Assembly (NCBI RefSeq): GCF_037038585.1
Contig: NC_092520.1
Location: forward strand, 59,858,501-59,922,500
DNA: 64,000 nt
Direction: 5' to 3'
DNA from: Patagioenas fasciata
Taxonomy: Eukaryota > Chordata > Aves > Columbiformes > Columbidae
Shown here: piece after piece, positions 37,715 through 50,010 of the stretch
How the letters are laid out: every line of letters starts with the position of its first letter
Numbering within the stretch: the first letter of the stretch is position 1
Made by a program: the position numbers and the translations under genes
Notes under the pieces: generated by a model
What the model saw: the letters and a program-made list of their open reading frames with translations, nothing else
Database searches by the model: none
Told to the model about the DNA's origin: nothing

Positions 37715-39005
37715 ATCTACACAACTTAAGCAAACTGAACATACACAAGCCCGTTGGATCAGATAAGATGTCTCTGAGGATGTTGAAGAAGTTGGCTGAT
37801 GTCATTGTGTGTCTACTCTGTGCATCTTTAACAGGTTTTAACAACTGGAGAAGCTTTTCAATGACTGAAAAAGCACAACATCATGTCCATCTTTAAGAGT
37901 AACAAGAAGAACTATTCAGAGAGGTACAGGCTTATCAGCCTAAATTAAATTCCTAAAAAAGTTATGGATAAAATCCACCTGGAAGGCCTGTCCAGGCACA
38001 GGAAAAACATGATTGTAGTCGAGAATGGAGATCAGGGAGTTATCAAATCATGTCTGACCAATTTGTTTGCCTTTTATGATGAGATTCCTGGTCCTCCTCT
38101 GAAGGTAGAGAAGTGGAAGTTGTACACTTTGACTTTAATTGGGTCCTTGATGTGATCTTACATAAAATCCTTACAGACAAATTAATGAGGTATGGACTAG
38201 ATAAACAAAATTGAAGGTGAGAAAAAAATTGGCTGGTCTTCCTGATTTTGTGCTGTGATAGTACCAATTGCTAGTGGCATTTCTTGGAGGTCCATGCTGA
38301 GGCTAATATAGTTAAACACGTTAATGTCTTGTGCAGTGGCACTGAATGCACCAAGCCTTCCCAAGTAGTGAGGTACTGCTCTTCACTGCAATTTTGACAG
38401 AGTGGAAAATGGCTTGAAATGACCTCATAAAGTTCAACAAAGGCAAATGCAGTTTTCTGATTCGGACAGGTGCAACAATAATGTATTTGGGTGTTATGTG
38501 GGGAAAAAAAAAAAAAGGCACCTCTTAAGAAAAGGACTAGAGTGATCTGGTGGATAATGAGTTGAACAAGACTCAGCAGCATGTGTTGGAAGAAAAAGCA
38601 ACCAATTACGTAGTGTGCTACCAGGAGTGCAACCAACACTGGAAGGAAGTGGTGACTCCCACCCACTCAAGCACTTGCAGGACTGGACTGGGAGCACCGT
38701 GTCCAGTTTTTTGTACCCCAGTGCAAGAATGACATTGACATGCTGGAGCAAGTGCATTAAAGGCCACATTGTCATGGGATTAAGATACTTTTTACATGAA
38801 GACAGAATAAGGAAACTTGATTTGTTCAAGCTTAAGGACAGCAGACTAAAAGAGATTTTACTAAGGTATAGAACTACCTTGCGTAGATGTATATATGATA
38901 CAAAAAACGCGGAGGCAGAATATTCTCAGAAGTGTCCAGTGCTAGGATAACTAGTAACTGACATGAATTGCAAGAAGGAAAATTTTGATTACATAGTGAG
39001 ACTTC
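37715..39005 (+). mobile_element. Old CR1 LINE remnant (reverse transcriptase), sense
   Basis: Broken translations follow the intact ORF2 in order. They start near the SSLDVHK...GPDG region (37720-37800), continue through KSCLTNL.AFYDE (38043-38085), and include EDRIRKLDLF..KD.RLKE (38797-38860). The end lies near the SV..N...GN segment at about 39005. Many frameshifts, indels and stops, an internal A-run (about 38502-38515), and no identifiable 3' octamer tail mark it as much older than the neighbour at 34-37 kb. It lies in the same orientation but is an independent insertion: the region boundaries differ and 580 bp of unique DNA lies between. Confidence 0.85.
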
Positions 39006-42000
39006 CCACCCTGCCCTGATGTCAAAGACTGAATCAATTTCGAGTTTCTTTTGTGGGGTGGAGGAGGGAGAGAAAGAAAGAAGAAGGAAGTGTTTGGAGT
39101 GGGGCCAAAAGATCCCAGTGCCAACACCGAAAAAAATCAGCTGCTTATGGATATGAGGAAATACAGTCAAGATGTTTCACTAAGAACATACTTATTTGTT
39201 CAGTTTATTAGTTGAGCAAGAACAGAGCTTAGATGTCTGCCTCATTGCTACCTTTCTTCTGATGAAGGCAGATGAAAAAATTGCTAAAATTAAGAGCCGT
39301 GACTATGAGTATGTAAAAGTATTTGATATTTTCTTTTGAAATGAAGACAGATTATAAAACACTTTCCATTTGTATTTTAAAGTTATTCAATGAACATATC
39401 TGTAACTGCATATTAAGGTTCAATGAATCTCAGCTTATTAATAGGAACAGTCCCTAACATGAATACAAATCTCTCTGTGTTTTAACATATTGACTTGTTT
39501 ATATATTTTAGAATTGATTTTTTTTTTCAGACAATAGATTATTTAGGTCAGAATTTACAATTTGAATATGTATGTAGAAGTGTAAATATTAGTGTTGGAA
39601 TGATTTTCTTTTCCTGTATGACATGCCTTCACAATAGTCTTTGTTTCTCAGAAGATGGGCAGTATGGGTTTAAAGTCAGCATTCTTGAGCTAAGGTAATC
39701 CCTTCAGCTGGCAGAATAGGGGCCTTTAAGTTTCAAATAACTCATCAAAAGTACAAAAGAAAAAATTCTGCCTAAACTTCAGACTGGAAAGTACTTTCAT
39801 GGACTCACAATAAAGAGTTCTTTCTCCAGACACTAATCATGACACTAGTCTTTAAATGAGGTTCTAATCAGTTTCCTGACTACGATCAATGGCATAGCTT
39901 AGATCACACCAAACTGATGGTGGACAATGCCTACTCCTGAATCCATCTCAGGGTTTGGCACAACTCAGCCATGTTAACTTATCAGCGACATAGTATATAA
40001 TAGTCCTGAATATTCCAATCATACTGTTTCAACAGAATACAATTCCCTTCATATACATTTTCTTGGGATTATCATGAGAACTGTTATTATTTAAGCACTG
40101 TCCCTCACTGCCAACCTCCATTGTATAAATTATCTGGATTTCATTCACGTAGAGAACAGAACAGATTAGATGGCTCTAGCACTAAAAATTCAACTCAGTG
40201 AAATTTCAAAGATAATGCTGAATGAAACTGAAGGGAATAATTGATTTTGTGATCCAAATTAAGGGCTGTGTTTAAGGGTTTGGTATGGATTTTCCCACAT
40301 GACAACAGAAAAGCTAAAAGTAAAATTATCTGCTTCTGTTTTCTTTATGCCATTCTCAGTTTAGTACTGTGATGGCATTCTGGGTGATTTACATTTTGCC
40401 CAGTATAAACCAAAGTCCAATTTAATTTTCCACTGGACTCAGGAGTTTTTGAGACATGATTTATCTTCTGGGATTCCCTTTGGTCAACATAGTGATACCT
40501 CTTTGTTCTGGGTATAATCAAACCACCCATTTAAAGCAATGGCATATTTGACAATACCTTAATTGTCAAGCTTTTGGTCTTCTACAGGGTATCAAAACGT
40601 TCCAAAAGACTTGTAAATTTTTGCATATATATTTGACTCATACTTAGTTACAATGATTGTAAATATAAAATCACATGCTACCTGAGTTATTGAAAAAGTA
40701 ACTGAGGGAAGAAAACAGAAAAAGTTAGCAGACAGAAAAAAAGTCTTTACCCATTCATACTGTACACACAAACTCTTCAGTGTCGTCTTTTCATTTTTAT
40801 TAACAATGTATCTTTATGAACAAAATATTAGACATCTCATGTAAAATAATTTCCTTCTTACACTTGTGCTGGTGCACCACTTGTACTTCTCCCTTTCTCT
40901 TCCTGAGATAGTACAGTCTCATTCCTTATTTTCTACCTGGTTTTGATTTGGGTTTAGCTTCTAAAGTTGATATCTAGTTTGATCTAGCTATATATTCTTA
41001 AGTAACTAAATATAAATCTGAAATAATTCCCTGCTAGATAATGTCACAAACCTGAATATTATTCACTAGATGGATAATTGCTGTTTTGTATTGCTAAGAG
41101 GGACTACCAGAACTATGCTGGGATGAATGGTGAATCTCATTTTCTTTTCTTTTTCCCAGATTGTTAGCTCTGAAAAAGTCCAATGCAGTAATGCATGCAT
41201 GGTGTCTAGCTTTCAGGTCCTCTTTTGACATGTTCTGCTTCTATTATGACTGCAAATTAAGTCCATGACTTTGTTGATTTTCTAGTAGTGTAAAACCACC
41301 AATTTATGATATAGTTACAAAACGGTAACTTTTTTCTACTGTCAACATGATTTTTTTGTGCTTGTCCATTTTTATTCCATTCTTCCCTTCCCTAAAAGCA
41401 TAAGAACTGCTGTACTGGTTCACAAGAGAGGTTCATTTCACTCAGTCAATACTTTCTTCATGGCAATTTGAAGAAATTAAAGGAAAACAAGACAAATACA
41501 AAATTATGGATCATAGAGTTAATGATTGATGTAATCACAATTTTTTTTGACTGATACACTCTTCCAGCTAAAACAACCAATGTTTTAAATACTTATTGAA
41601 ATAGAGATTGTACATAACCCATTTTTTAAATAGATAACAATTACTTCTTTTCTCTGAATTTGCCTAGTCCTTTCAAAAATGTATTTACAATTTTATTGTC
41701 TGGAACATTTGACACTCATGAGCTCCACACTGTAATTATATATCATACACAAGTTAACCAATTTTGTTTGATCTAAATTTCTTACTTGATAATTTCAGCC
41801 TTCTATTTTTGTTATTGCTTTCATTATGACAGACACATGACAATTTTGTATTCAGTTTCCACACTGTTTTTACAGAGAACTCTCATCCCTCTCACTATCA
41901 GTCTCTTTTCCTGAGATTAGCAAACTAAATCTGCGTCCTTTTCCATGTTATCGTTCACCGTTTTTGCTTATCCACTCCATACCAAAGTATTTATTAACAC

Positions 42001-42215
42001 TCAATTTCCTCTTCTGTATTAATTATTATGAAATGTTCCTTCCCTTCAGCAGCCAAATTTAAAATTGATTTTCATGAATTCGTATGAAGGTGTACTTCAT
42101 GTGCAAACTTTATTCCTCAACATTTTCTTCTATCTGCTATGAATATACTAATCATGAGTCTAGTGGGGTTCCAGTGCTGGTAAACTACACTGCAAATTAG
42201 TCTACTTATTTTCTA
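39006..42215. other. AT-rich unique sequence, no gene seen
   Basis: No recognised repeat, no long open frame and no convincing exon. A purine-rich patch lies at about 39060-39095. Confidence 0.5.
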
Positions 42216-42445
42216 TTTCCTTTCCTTTCCTTTCCTTTCCTTTCCTTTCCTTTCCTTTCCTTTCCTTTCCTTTCCTTTCCTTTCCTTTCCTTTCCTTCCC
42301 TTCCCTTCCCTTCCCTTCCCTTCCCTTCCCTTCCCTTCCCTTCCCTTCCCTTCCCTTCCCTTCCCTTCCCTTCCCTTCCTTCCCCTTCCCTCCCCTTCCC
42401 TCCCCTTCCCTTCCCTTTCCTTCCCTTTTCCCTTTTCCCTTTCCT
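42216..42445 (-). repeat. TTTCC to TTCCC pentamer array, 230 bp
   Basis: About sixteen TTTCC units (to about 42296), then about sixteen TTCCC units (to about 42377), then mixed TCCCC/TTCCC/TTTTCCC units. On the minus strand this is a GGGAA/GGAAA polypurine tract. The long minus-strand frames rich in Lys, Gly, Glu and Arg are artefacts of the pentamer. Confidence 0.97.
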
Positions 42446-42486
42446 GCATTATTTTTTTTCAAGACACACGAAGATCAGTTTTCTTA

Positions 42487-42491
42487 GCTCA
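42487..42491. repeat. Target-site duplication, left copy (GCTCA)
   Basis: GCTCA directly precedes the LTR's TG and is repeated exactly at 42972-42976 directly after its CA. Five base pairs is the size typical of ERVL-class integration. Confidence 0.9.
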
Positions 42492-42971
42492 TGTACTGGT
42501 TTTGACTGGGACACAGTTAATTTGCTTCATAGAAGTGCTTACACCATGTCAAGTGTTTCTCACACTGCCCTGCCAGTGAGTAGGGTGTACACCTGGCCCC
42601 AGTTGACCAAAGGGATATTCCCATACCATATGATGTCATGCTCAACAATAAAAGGTATATAGGGAATAAAGAGGAAGAGAGGGATGTTTAGAGTTGTGTC
42701 ATTTGTCTTCCCAAGTAATCATTATACATAATGGAGCCCAGCTTTCCTGAAGACAGCTGAGCACCTGTCTGCTGACAGGAAGCAGTGAATGAATTCCTTA
42801 TTTGACTTTGCTTGTGTGCTTAGCTTGTGCTTTACCTATTGAACTGTCTTTATCTCAAACCATGAGTTTTCTCACTTTCATGTTTCCAGTTCTCTTCCCC
42901 ATACCACTGTGGGTGGGAGTGACTGAGCAGTTGCATGGGGCTGAGTTGTTGGCTGGGTTTGAACCACAACA
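42492..42971 (+). mobile_element. Solo ERVL-type LTR, 480 bp
   Basis: Begins TGTACTGGTTTTGACTGGG and ends ACCACAACA, giving the TG...CA ends of a retroviral LTR. It is bounded by an exact 5-bp duplication. It resembles a common avian LTR family that I know from its start, the GACCAAAGGGATATTCC segment, the TGATGTCATGC segment and the GGAGCCCAGCTTTCCTG segment. No internal retroviral sequence remains, so it is a solo LTR left by recombination between the two LTRs of a former provirus. The 64-codon open frame at 42802-42996 runs out of the LTR into the flank and is not a gene. Confidence 0.92.
42631..42662 (+). promoter_or_regulatory. Solo LTR core promoter region
   Basis: TGATGTCA (42631-42638) is one base from the CRE palindrome TGACGTCA. 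It is followed by a TATA-like AATAAAAGGTATATAGG region (about 42648-42664). This is the usual position for the U3 promoter of the LTR. ATTGAA at 42838-42843 may be a decayed polyadenylation signal. Activity is not demonstrable from sequence. Confidence 0.55.
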
Positions 42972-42976
42972 GCTCA
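42972..42976. repeat. Target-site duplication, right copy (GCTCA)
   Basis: Exact match to 42487-42491, immediately after the LTR's terminal CA. Confidence 0.9.
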
Positions 42977-45900
42977 TTAGAATTTTATCTGTTTAGGAGT
43001 AATTGATATGAGATCTTCCTGAAAGATTTTTGAAAGCACCTTTATCCAAAAGCTCATTGATTCTTTAAAGAATAATGAACTTCTGAGGCATGCACAAAAA
43101 TGGTTTGTGTTCTTCTTGGTCCTTATATTAGATTTTGGGGATCCATATATGACCCATATATGAGATTCATATAAATTCAGAGATTAATATTTAGGAATCA
43201 AAGATTCATAACTGAGTCTTTGATGATTCCATTAACATGATCCGTAACACATTCTGAGATTTCATAACTGAATTTCTTAAGAGTGTCTTTAGAACTCATT
43301 AAATACTAGCTATGTTGAGTTGGGCAGCAGGTTCCCAGGTTCATAAAGCGTTTTAAATTATGGCATTTCTGTTTTGCATTATTCATTAACGTCACAATAA
43401 GTTTGAAGTACCTTCTTATCTAACAGTCATCCATGAATAATACCCTCAAACACCTTGTTATAAGCTGTAGTAATACCTAAAATACCTGCAAAAACCTGTT
43501 TTGCTCTGACAGGAAAAATAACTGGTTTTTTTGAATGAATAGCTGTATTTTTTTCCAGACAAAAGAGAAAACCATAGAGATCGTACAAGAATTCTTCCTT
43601 TTATGCTGTTGAAATCCCTTTTATCTATTCATACTTTGCCTGTAGTTTATTAAATATAATAAACTGTGATTAAATCTATATGACAGATAATTGTTGCTAA
43701 TATTTCAAATATCAAGGAACAAATTCTCTAGTGATGGAGTCATGCCACTGCAACCTGGCCCCATCAGTACAGGCTCATTTCCATTTGTGACAGATCAAAG
43801 TCTTCGGAAGCATGGAAACTTCAAAGACCATAATATTGAGATGCACAGCATTATGGATGCATAGATTCAGGAAAAGACTGTTTTATCAAAGCTGGGGGTG
43901 TAATTAATGCAAATCCCTAGACTTTTAAGCAGGTAAATAAGCATGAAAGCCTCACCCATTTCTGCAAAACTGAATATATTGTTTTGTTTTTTGTTCAAGA
44001 AGCTGACGAGGAAGTCTAAACATATGGCCTTGTAAGGAATAAGACACAAATACACTTTCTAGACTGTGAACTAGATTGTAGGTGCTACATAAATATGGCA
44101 AATATTAATTAAAGTGAAGCTGGAGGGAAGACTGAAGCTAAAGAATGGTTTTGAGAGAATGAAACATGGTGTCACATATGTCCAATCAATAAGTAGAAAG
44201 CAAGAGACTTGAGACATTAATAATACACATCTGAAGTCAAAACTGTGACTCCTTTCATTACTTAATCAAGTGGTAAAACAATAAATAATTGAACAGAAAA
44301 TGGTTTTGTCTATTTTTTAATATTATCCTTATCATTTTGCCTATAAGCATAAGAAAATAAAAACACAAACATTTTCAGAGGAAAAAATTTCCAAAAGGAA
44401 ATTCACTTTGAAACAAGCTAATATTTTTTGTGACATATATGGAAAAGGAGTATAGCACCCCTGTGGTTATTAACAGTTCCACATTTTGCCTCCAGTCATT
44501 TGCCCAGAATTTTCTAGTAAGCTGCAAGAAGGTGAATATTTGTTCTTAAATTTTGGTTTTGGTGTTTTTTTTAATGCTTATTTTCACCTCTACTTTTAAT
44601 ACAGTTACCAGAGGGCAAGAGTCAGGATACAAGACTTACAGCTTCTGACAGCCCTTCTTAGAAGACACATGTTGTTTCAGCATTCCTCTGAAGGAAGGGT
44701 ACCAAAAAATGATAATTTAAATAAAACTGAGTATATTCCAGAAAAAAAAAAAAAGAAAAAAGAAAAAAAAAAAGAAAAAAACAAAAAAAAAAAAAAGAAA
44801 GAAAAAAACATATTTTGAAAGAAAAGATAACTCAAACACTAACATTCAGCTTTGTGTCTAAGAAGTTTAAATGTCTTTTTTAGTTGAAGTCTCTGCCAAA
44901 ATACATCACTGGATTCATCAAAATGTTTCAGCCCTGACAGATATTGGCTAAAAACTCAAAAATAAAAAAAACCCTTCTGTTTCCTTAGTGCACATCTAGG
45001 GATTGTAAAAGGATTATTTTAAGTATTTTGCTTTGCACTGATCAGGAAAATAGCCTTTTTTTTTTTTTCTTTTTTTTACTAATTCTATCATTGCATCATT
45101 GAATAGATTGTGAGGGTGTTTATCTTATGTAACAGATGGGTTGCTATCTTACAGTCCAGATTATTTCTTGTAAAGCTTCGTTTTATAATTTTATTTTTAT
45201 CTCCTTTTCTTTCCCATACTAATGAGGTTTTCAGTGTCTCCCTGTGAAAGATCTGCATCCATATAACAGGAATTACACAAAATTATGCCAAAGTTCCATG
45301 AGAGATCCCGATTGTCACAAACAGGTTTCTATAGTGATACTTTTCACACATCTTTTCATAAGCTTTGCACTACTCTTTATCATGTTAATCTCCTAAAACG
45401 TATTTAAATGTATTTCCATAATAGCTATGTTCAGAGTTTGGCCAAAGTCCATATTTTTTTTGTTTGTTTGTTGGAGCGTTTCTTCTCTGAAACCCATGTA
45501 TTTCACAGTTTGGTTTTGTTTGCTCCGTTGTTAATATATGATCCTCTTTAAATAAAGCTTTATGCATAGGTTTCCATTAGAAGCTTTTCTAATTGATTTG
45601 CCATCTTTTCCTGATTTACATTTTGAGTAGCTAATAGCATTTCGCCAATTTAACTAATTTCACACAATAAACATTTCCATCGTAAATAATTTAGCTGTTT
45701 AAAACATTAACTAGAAGTTTGTTATACGTATATACTTAATAGAAATTAATACATTTTTACTTGTTTTCTCTGTTTGCAGGTGTTTTACATATGTAGCAAT
45801 GATATTTCTGAAACATATAGTGATAGTTATAATTATTGAGCAAAATCTCAATAAACTTTTTTCCTATCATCAGGAGACAGATCTGTTTCAAGTCCTCAAA

Positions 45901-48900
45901 GTCATGGATCTGCTCACATATCAGAAATCAAGAGTCATAAATCAGGAGTCATGAATAAAGATTAAGTGGCCATAAGTCATGTGATCAGAACTAGACTGCA
46001 CAGAAAGCATTAAGGAAACACTTCCATTTGTCTATCATGTCTATAAATTATAGATTTTAGAAGTATCCTCTCACCAGCTGGTGGCATCCTTATTTAAATT
46101 AAAGCTGTTGCTGAAATGTAAATTTTTGTGGTACAGCAATAGGGAGTGAGAGGAGTCAAGCGTCTAGGCAGAGGTCAAGGTGTGCTTCTGCCATAGTCAC
46201 AGCTCCCACAGTTCCCTACACACTCATGTAACTACTCAGTAACAATGTCACCAATGTATTGTAAACCCTGAATCCTAAGCAAAGCATACTGAGATTCAGC
46301 TTAATGGCAACTCCTTCACCCTCACTGTAAGGTTTCTAAATAAAAGATTTTGTTAGACTGACTTCTTGTGAGGGAAAATGGCACTCTTATTCTTCTAGTT
46401 TTCATTGTAGAGGAATCCCCTGGTAAGATGTGTTTCTGCATATATAGAATTGCATCATTTTTGAAGACGGTGTCATGATCATAGTGTGGCTTCAGAATGC
46501 AGATACACCTTCCAGTGTTCTCTTGGACTCCATGCCAATGCTGACAAATAATATGACTTTTGGGCAGGAAACAGGAAGGACAACACAGTAGCCCATGGCT
46601 TTCCCTGGTAGGTTCAGTATCCATTCTTGACCCCAGATACAAATTTTTCAGGGTCAAAATGTACTAATACTGTCCTATCTGCCTATTAAATGAAAAATAT
46701 CAGTTCATGATGTCAAAGAAAAATGGTTTAGGACTCTGATACTAGGAAAACTGTTGAAAAATATTACCTGCTCAGGTTTCAGTTCAGTGGCAATGACTAT
46801 CACTTCATGTCATAACCAGGATTCATCTTCTTTGCTTTAGACCTTTTAAAAGTGGGCATTGACACTAAGACAGTTGGGTAAAATCCAGAGACACTTGAAA
46901 GGGATAGTTGCAGAAAGTGATTCACCTGACTGTAAAATACAGAGTGTGAATGGTATTTTGGAGGTGTCTTTCTCTTTTACTTCTTCGATTATTAGATAAT
47001 GACCTACATGTTTAATTCTAGCCATTTACTAGGTGAGATTCATATGCTCACCTTCATATGTTATATGCACTTCATCACTCTACGCACTCATTCTTATATT
47101 AGGTATTTCTCAGGGGGAGAAGAATATTATCCTCTTACGACTTACATGAAATTCAAACAAAAAACTACATTTACAAATTTGCTGTAGTGAATTAATCAAA
47201 GGTTGATTTCTTAAATCCTTGTTCAGCAGTCTGTTTATCATAGTGTTCTTCACCTGATCACATATAGGTATTATAAGCTATTCAGATACAGCATTTTTTT
47301 CTTATATTTAATTGATCACTACTTTCTGTGACTTTTCTGTCTATTAAAACTTCCAGATACTTTCAAATTGTGCTGTGATTCATAAATATTTTTGGAAATT
47401 ATTGCTTTTTTTTTTTTTCTATCTTCAGCAATCAGTTTTATGTTATGTATTCCTTTTAATAAGCTGATTCATGCCAGGTGCCACTTTTTCTCATCTTCTT
47501 TTAAGAAACCAGATGACAAAGAATGTTAATGATGAAAAACTGCACCTTTGGGAGGTCAAAGAATTCATTTTCTGACACAGACTCATTAGATGATGTGGCA
47601 CACACCATGGGTGGCATTGATTACCATAGCCTCTGTACTCTTAAAGGTTAATGATCAGGATAATTAGCTGACCTATTGGAACCAGATAACATTCAATTGA
47701 GATGTGACAGGTGACTGTAGTTATTAAAACAGACCAGAAACAGACTCTCTGACATTGCCACTTACTTATTAAAAATAGCCTGTAAAATAAACTGTGGAAA
47801 ACATCAACTGTCTCTTTTAGGAAAGTCTAGTTTAACACTTCCTACTCTGTCTTTTATCAATAATTTGTCGTCCCATGTACCTTATTTGTAAAAAAAAAAA
47901 AAAATAGAGAATTAGGGGTTTAGGAACAGATGCTCTGGTGGAAATTTTAAAATGTAGTTGGTCACATATTACTAATTGTAACAGGGGGATTTAAAAACAA
48001 TCCATGTGCTTATTTTGACAGCATTATTCTACAACCACAGTGAGAGTTTATAGAAGCAGTGCCACGAGAAACCTATTTTTATTAAAAGTTTTTCAGCATG
48101 TTCTATTTAAATTCATGGTGTTCCTGGAAAAAGCTTGTTTCTTTTGCTTTAGGTGTAGGAATTTTAAATTTGAGACAAGCAAAAGTAAGTGTGGAAGACA
48201 CTTGGTGAATATTTTTCTACATCACAGGAACAAGCACATTTCTGACACTTCGATTCAGTGCAGAAAACTCATTGGCCCTATGTAAACAAACAACATGTCT
48301 CAGCTCTGGAGGATCTCTGCACCATTGTTTTGTTTTGTTTGATTTTGTTTCTGCACTGTGTTAGTGTAGAGAGCATGAGAAGTAAGATCTGCATAAGTCA
48401 CGTCTTTTACTACTGTAGCTGATGTCACTGGAAAATTTGACAAGAAAGGCATAAAAGCACATTCTTACTTGTGAGACATAGATATCCCAATGGTGTTTCA
48501 TCAAGTCTTACTATCAAATTCCTGGAAGAAGCAGCATATGTAGAAACACAGACCTAGGAGGAATAACCAGGACAATTAAATTCAGTCTCATCTATGAAAT
48601 GGAATTTAGAAGAGTCTACAAGACCACATATTCTTGTCCTGTTTCACGTATGGAGAGTTAGAAATAGTCCCCCCATAATACTTAGGATTTATTGTACATG
48701 AAGGCCAAGAATCTAGGAAAAAGCAAATAATGCTAAGATTAGATAGGTGAGTAACAATAGTTTTGGCCTCTGAAACTCCAGGGAATAGAGAAGCTGAAGA
48801 TATCTTTGCTGCTTCTTAACAAAACGATGAAAAGGTTCTATGAATATAAATTAGGAAAAATTTGTTCCCTGATGTAACATCAAATGATTGTCTAGCCCTG

Positions 48901-49789
48901 AGAATATGAGAAAAACACATCTGAGATTTTTTTCAATATCAGTAATCACAGCACACTAATCAACATTTTCTTTCTGACTACAAATGCTTCATAGGGAGAC
49001 CAAAAAAGCCCTGTAAACCAAGAAAGGGAAACTGTTGGCCCAAACAGATTCTTATTCACTGGCAATCAGATAATTAATTAAACACAAGCCCAAAAGACAT
49101 CATTTTATGGATTTCAAGAAGTAATTAGCATTACTGTCTCTTTTAGATCACACTTTCACTCAGGTTATGGTTTCACTGGTTTGTTTTCTTGATATTTACA
49201 ATAATGTTTTGTTTTCATACAGTTTTATGAGGAATGTTAGTTATTATTAGTTAAAGACAGACTAAGGTCATACTAGTAAATTAAGCAATGATAGGCAATA
49301 TTCCTGGTTACTGGAACTTGATCATCTGAATGGTTAAACTGTTAGAGCTATAGGAGTACAGTTGTGGCCAGTGCTAATTACCACTTTTCTAGATCATTTC
49401 TGTGCATGATTCTGAAGCTAACACAGGCCAGGGACCATTTCCAATTGTCAGTTTGCATGTGAGTGTGTTGGTTTGTGCATAGAAAGGTTCAATATTGCTA
49501 TCATGGAGTCTTCTGTATCAGCTGACCAAAGTCTTGCAGAACAGTTCAAGATGTGCTAAATTTACTAATAAGGACCCTGGCTTTAGCAAAATCCTTAGAT
49601 CCTGGATTCAATCAGTCTTATATGAAGGATACTTCCTTTTCATCAAGAACACTTTGCTTCTAATTCTGGTATGTTTTATCTGGAGCATGGTAATGTTTCT
49701 GATGACTGCCATGATGAAATTCAGAGAAGCAAGAATGATATGAGATTTCAATATCTAGCTGATGAGGAAAGATGAAGACAACTGGGTTG
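42977..49789. other. AT-rich unique sequence, no gene I can support
   Basis: Includes the A-rich run at 44741-44809 and T-rich runs near 45056-45079 and 47405-47420. A minus-strand frame at 46322-46657 (111 codons) contains a cysteine-bearing stretch but no domain that I recognise; see the rejected list. Confidence 0.5.
44741..44809. repeat. A-rich low-complexity run
   Basis: Nearly pure A with interspersed G and one C. It could be a decayed poly(A) tail, but the upstream sequence shows no retrogene. Confidence 0.9.
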
Positions 49790-50010
49790 ATTCTCTCTTC
49801 TTCAGGAAAATTCTAGCCTGTAAACTTGAAAATCTTTGCTGCAAACATAGAGGAAATGCGTTATTCAGGGCCAATGAGGTTAAGGTGAGAGGTAATGGGA
49901 ATATGTAACAGTGAGGGAGGTTTAGATTAGACATTAGGAAAAGCAAAGTGAGTGGAAGGGTTTTAGTGGCATTAAAATAGATCACTTAAATTGTGGAAAT
50001 TTCATTCCTA
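49790..50010 (+). mobile_element. Old CR1 LINE 3' coding remnant, sense
   Basis: One frame of the plus strand reads ANEVKVRGNG and then, after stops, GRFRLDIRK. These match the conserved CR1 C-terminal motif order (RTRGNG then GRFRLDIR) also seen in the copy at 1834-2022. Downstream positions still line up with the VVE.PSL region but carry several stops. No 3' tail is recognised. It is strongly diverged, so the boundaries are approximate. Confidence 0.6.

Noticed and set aside
42202..42462. Minus-strand frames of 78-86 codons rich in Lys, Gly and Glu
   Set aside because: Artefacts of the pentamer array.
46322..46657. Minus-strand frame of 111 codons with a cysteine-containing stretch (IICQHWHG, GRCICIL)
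   Set aside because: No domain recognised, splice signals ambiguous, and a faint resemblance to a CR1 word (TEPTRE) is too short to use.
48680..48960. Possible CR1-like word (IRKNLFPDV) on the plus strand
   Set aside because: Only one short match, and surrounding sequence does not follow CR1 order.
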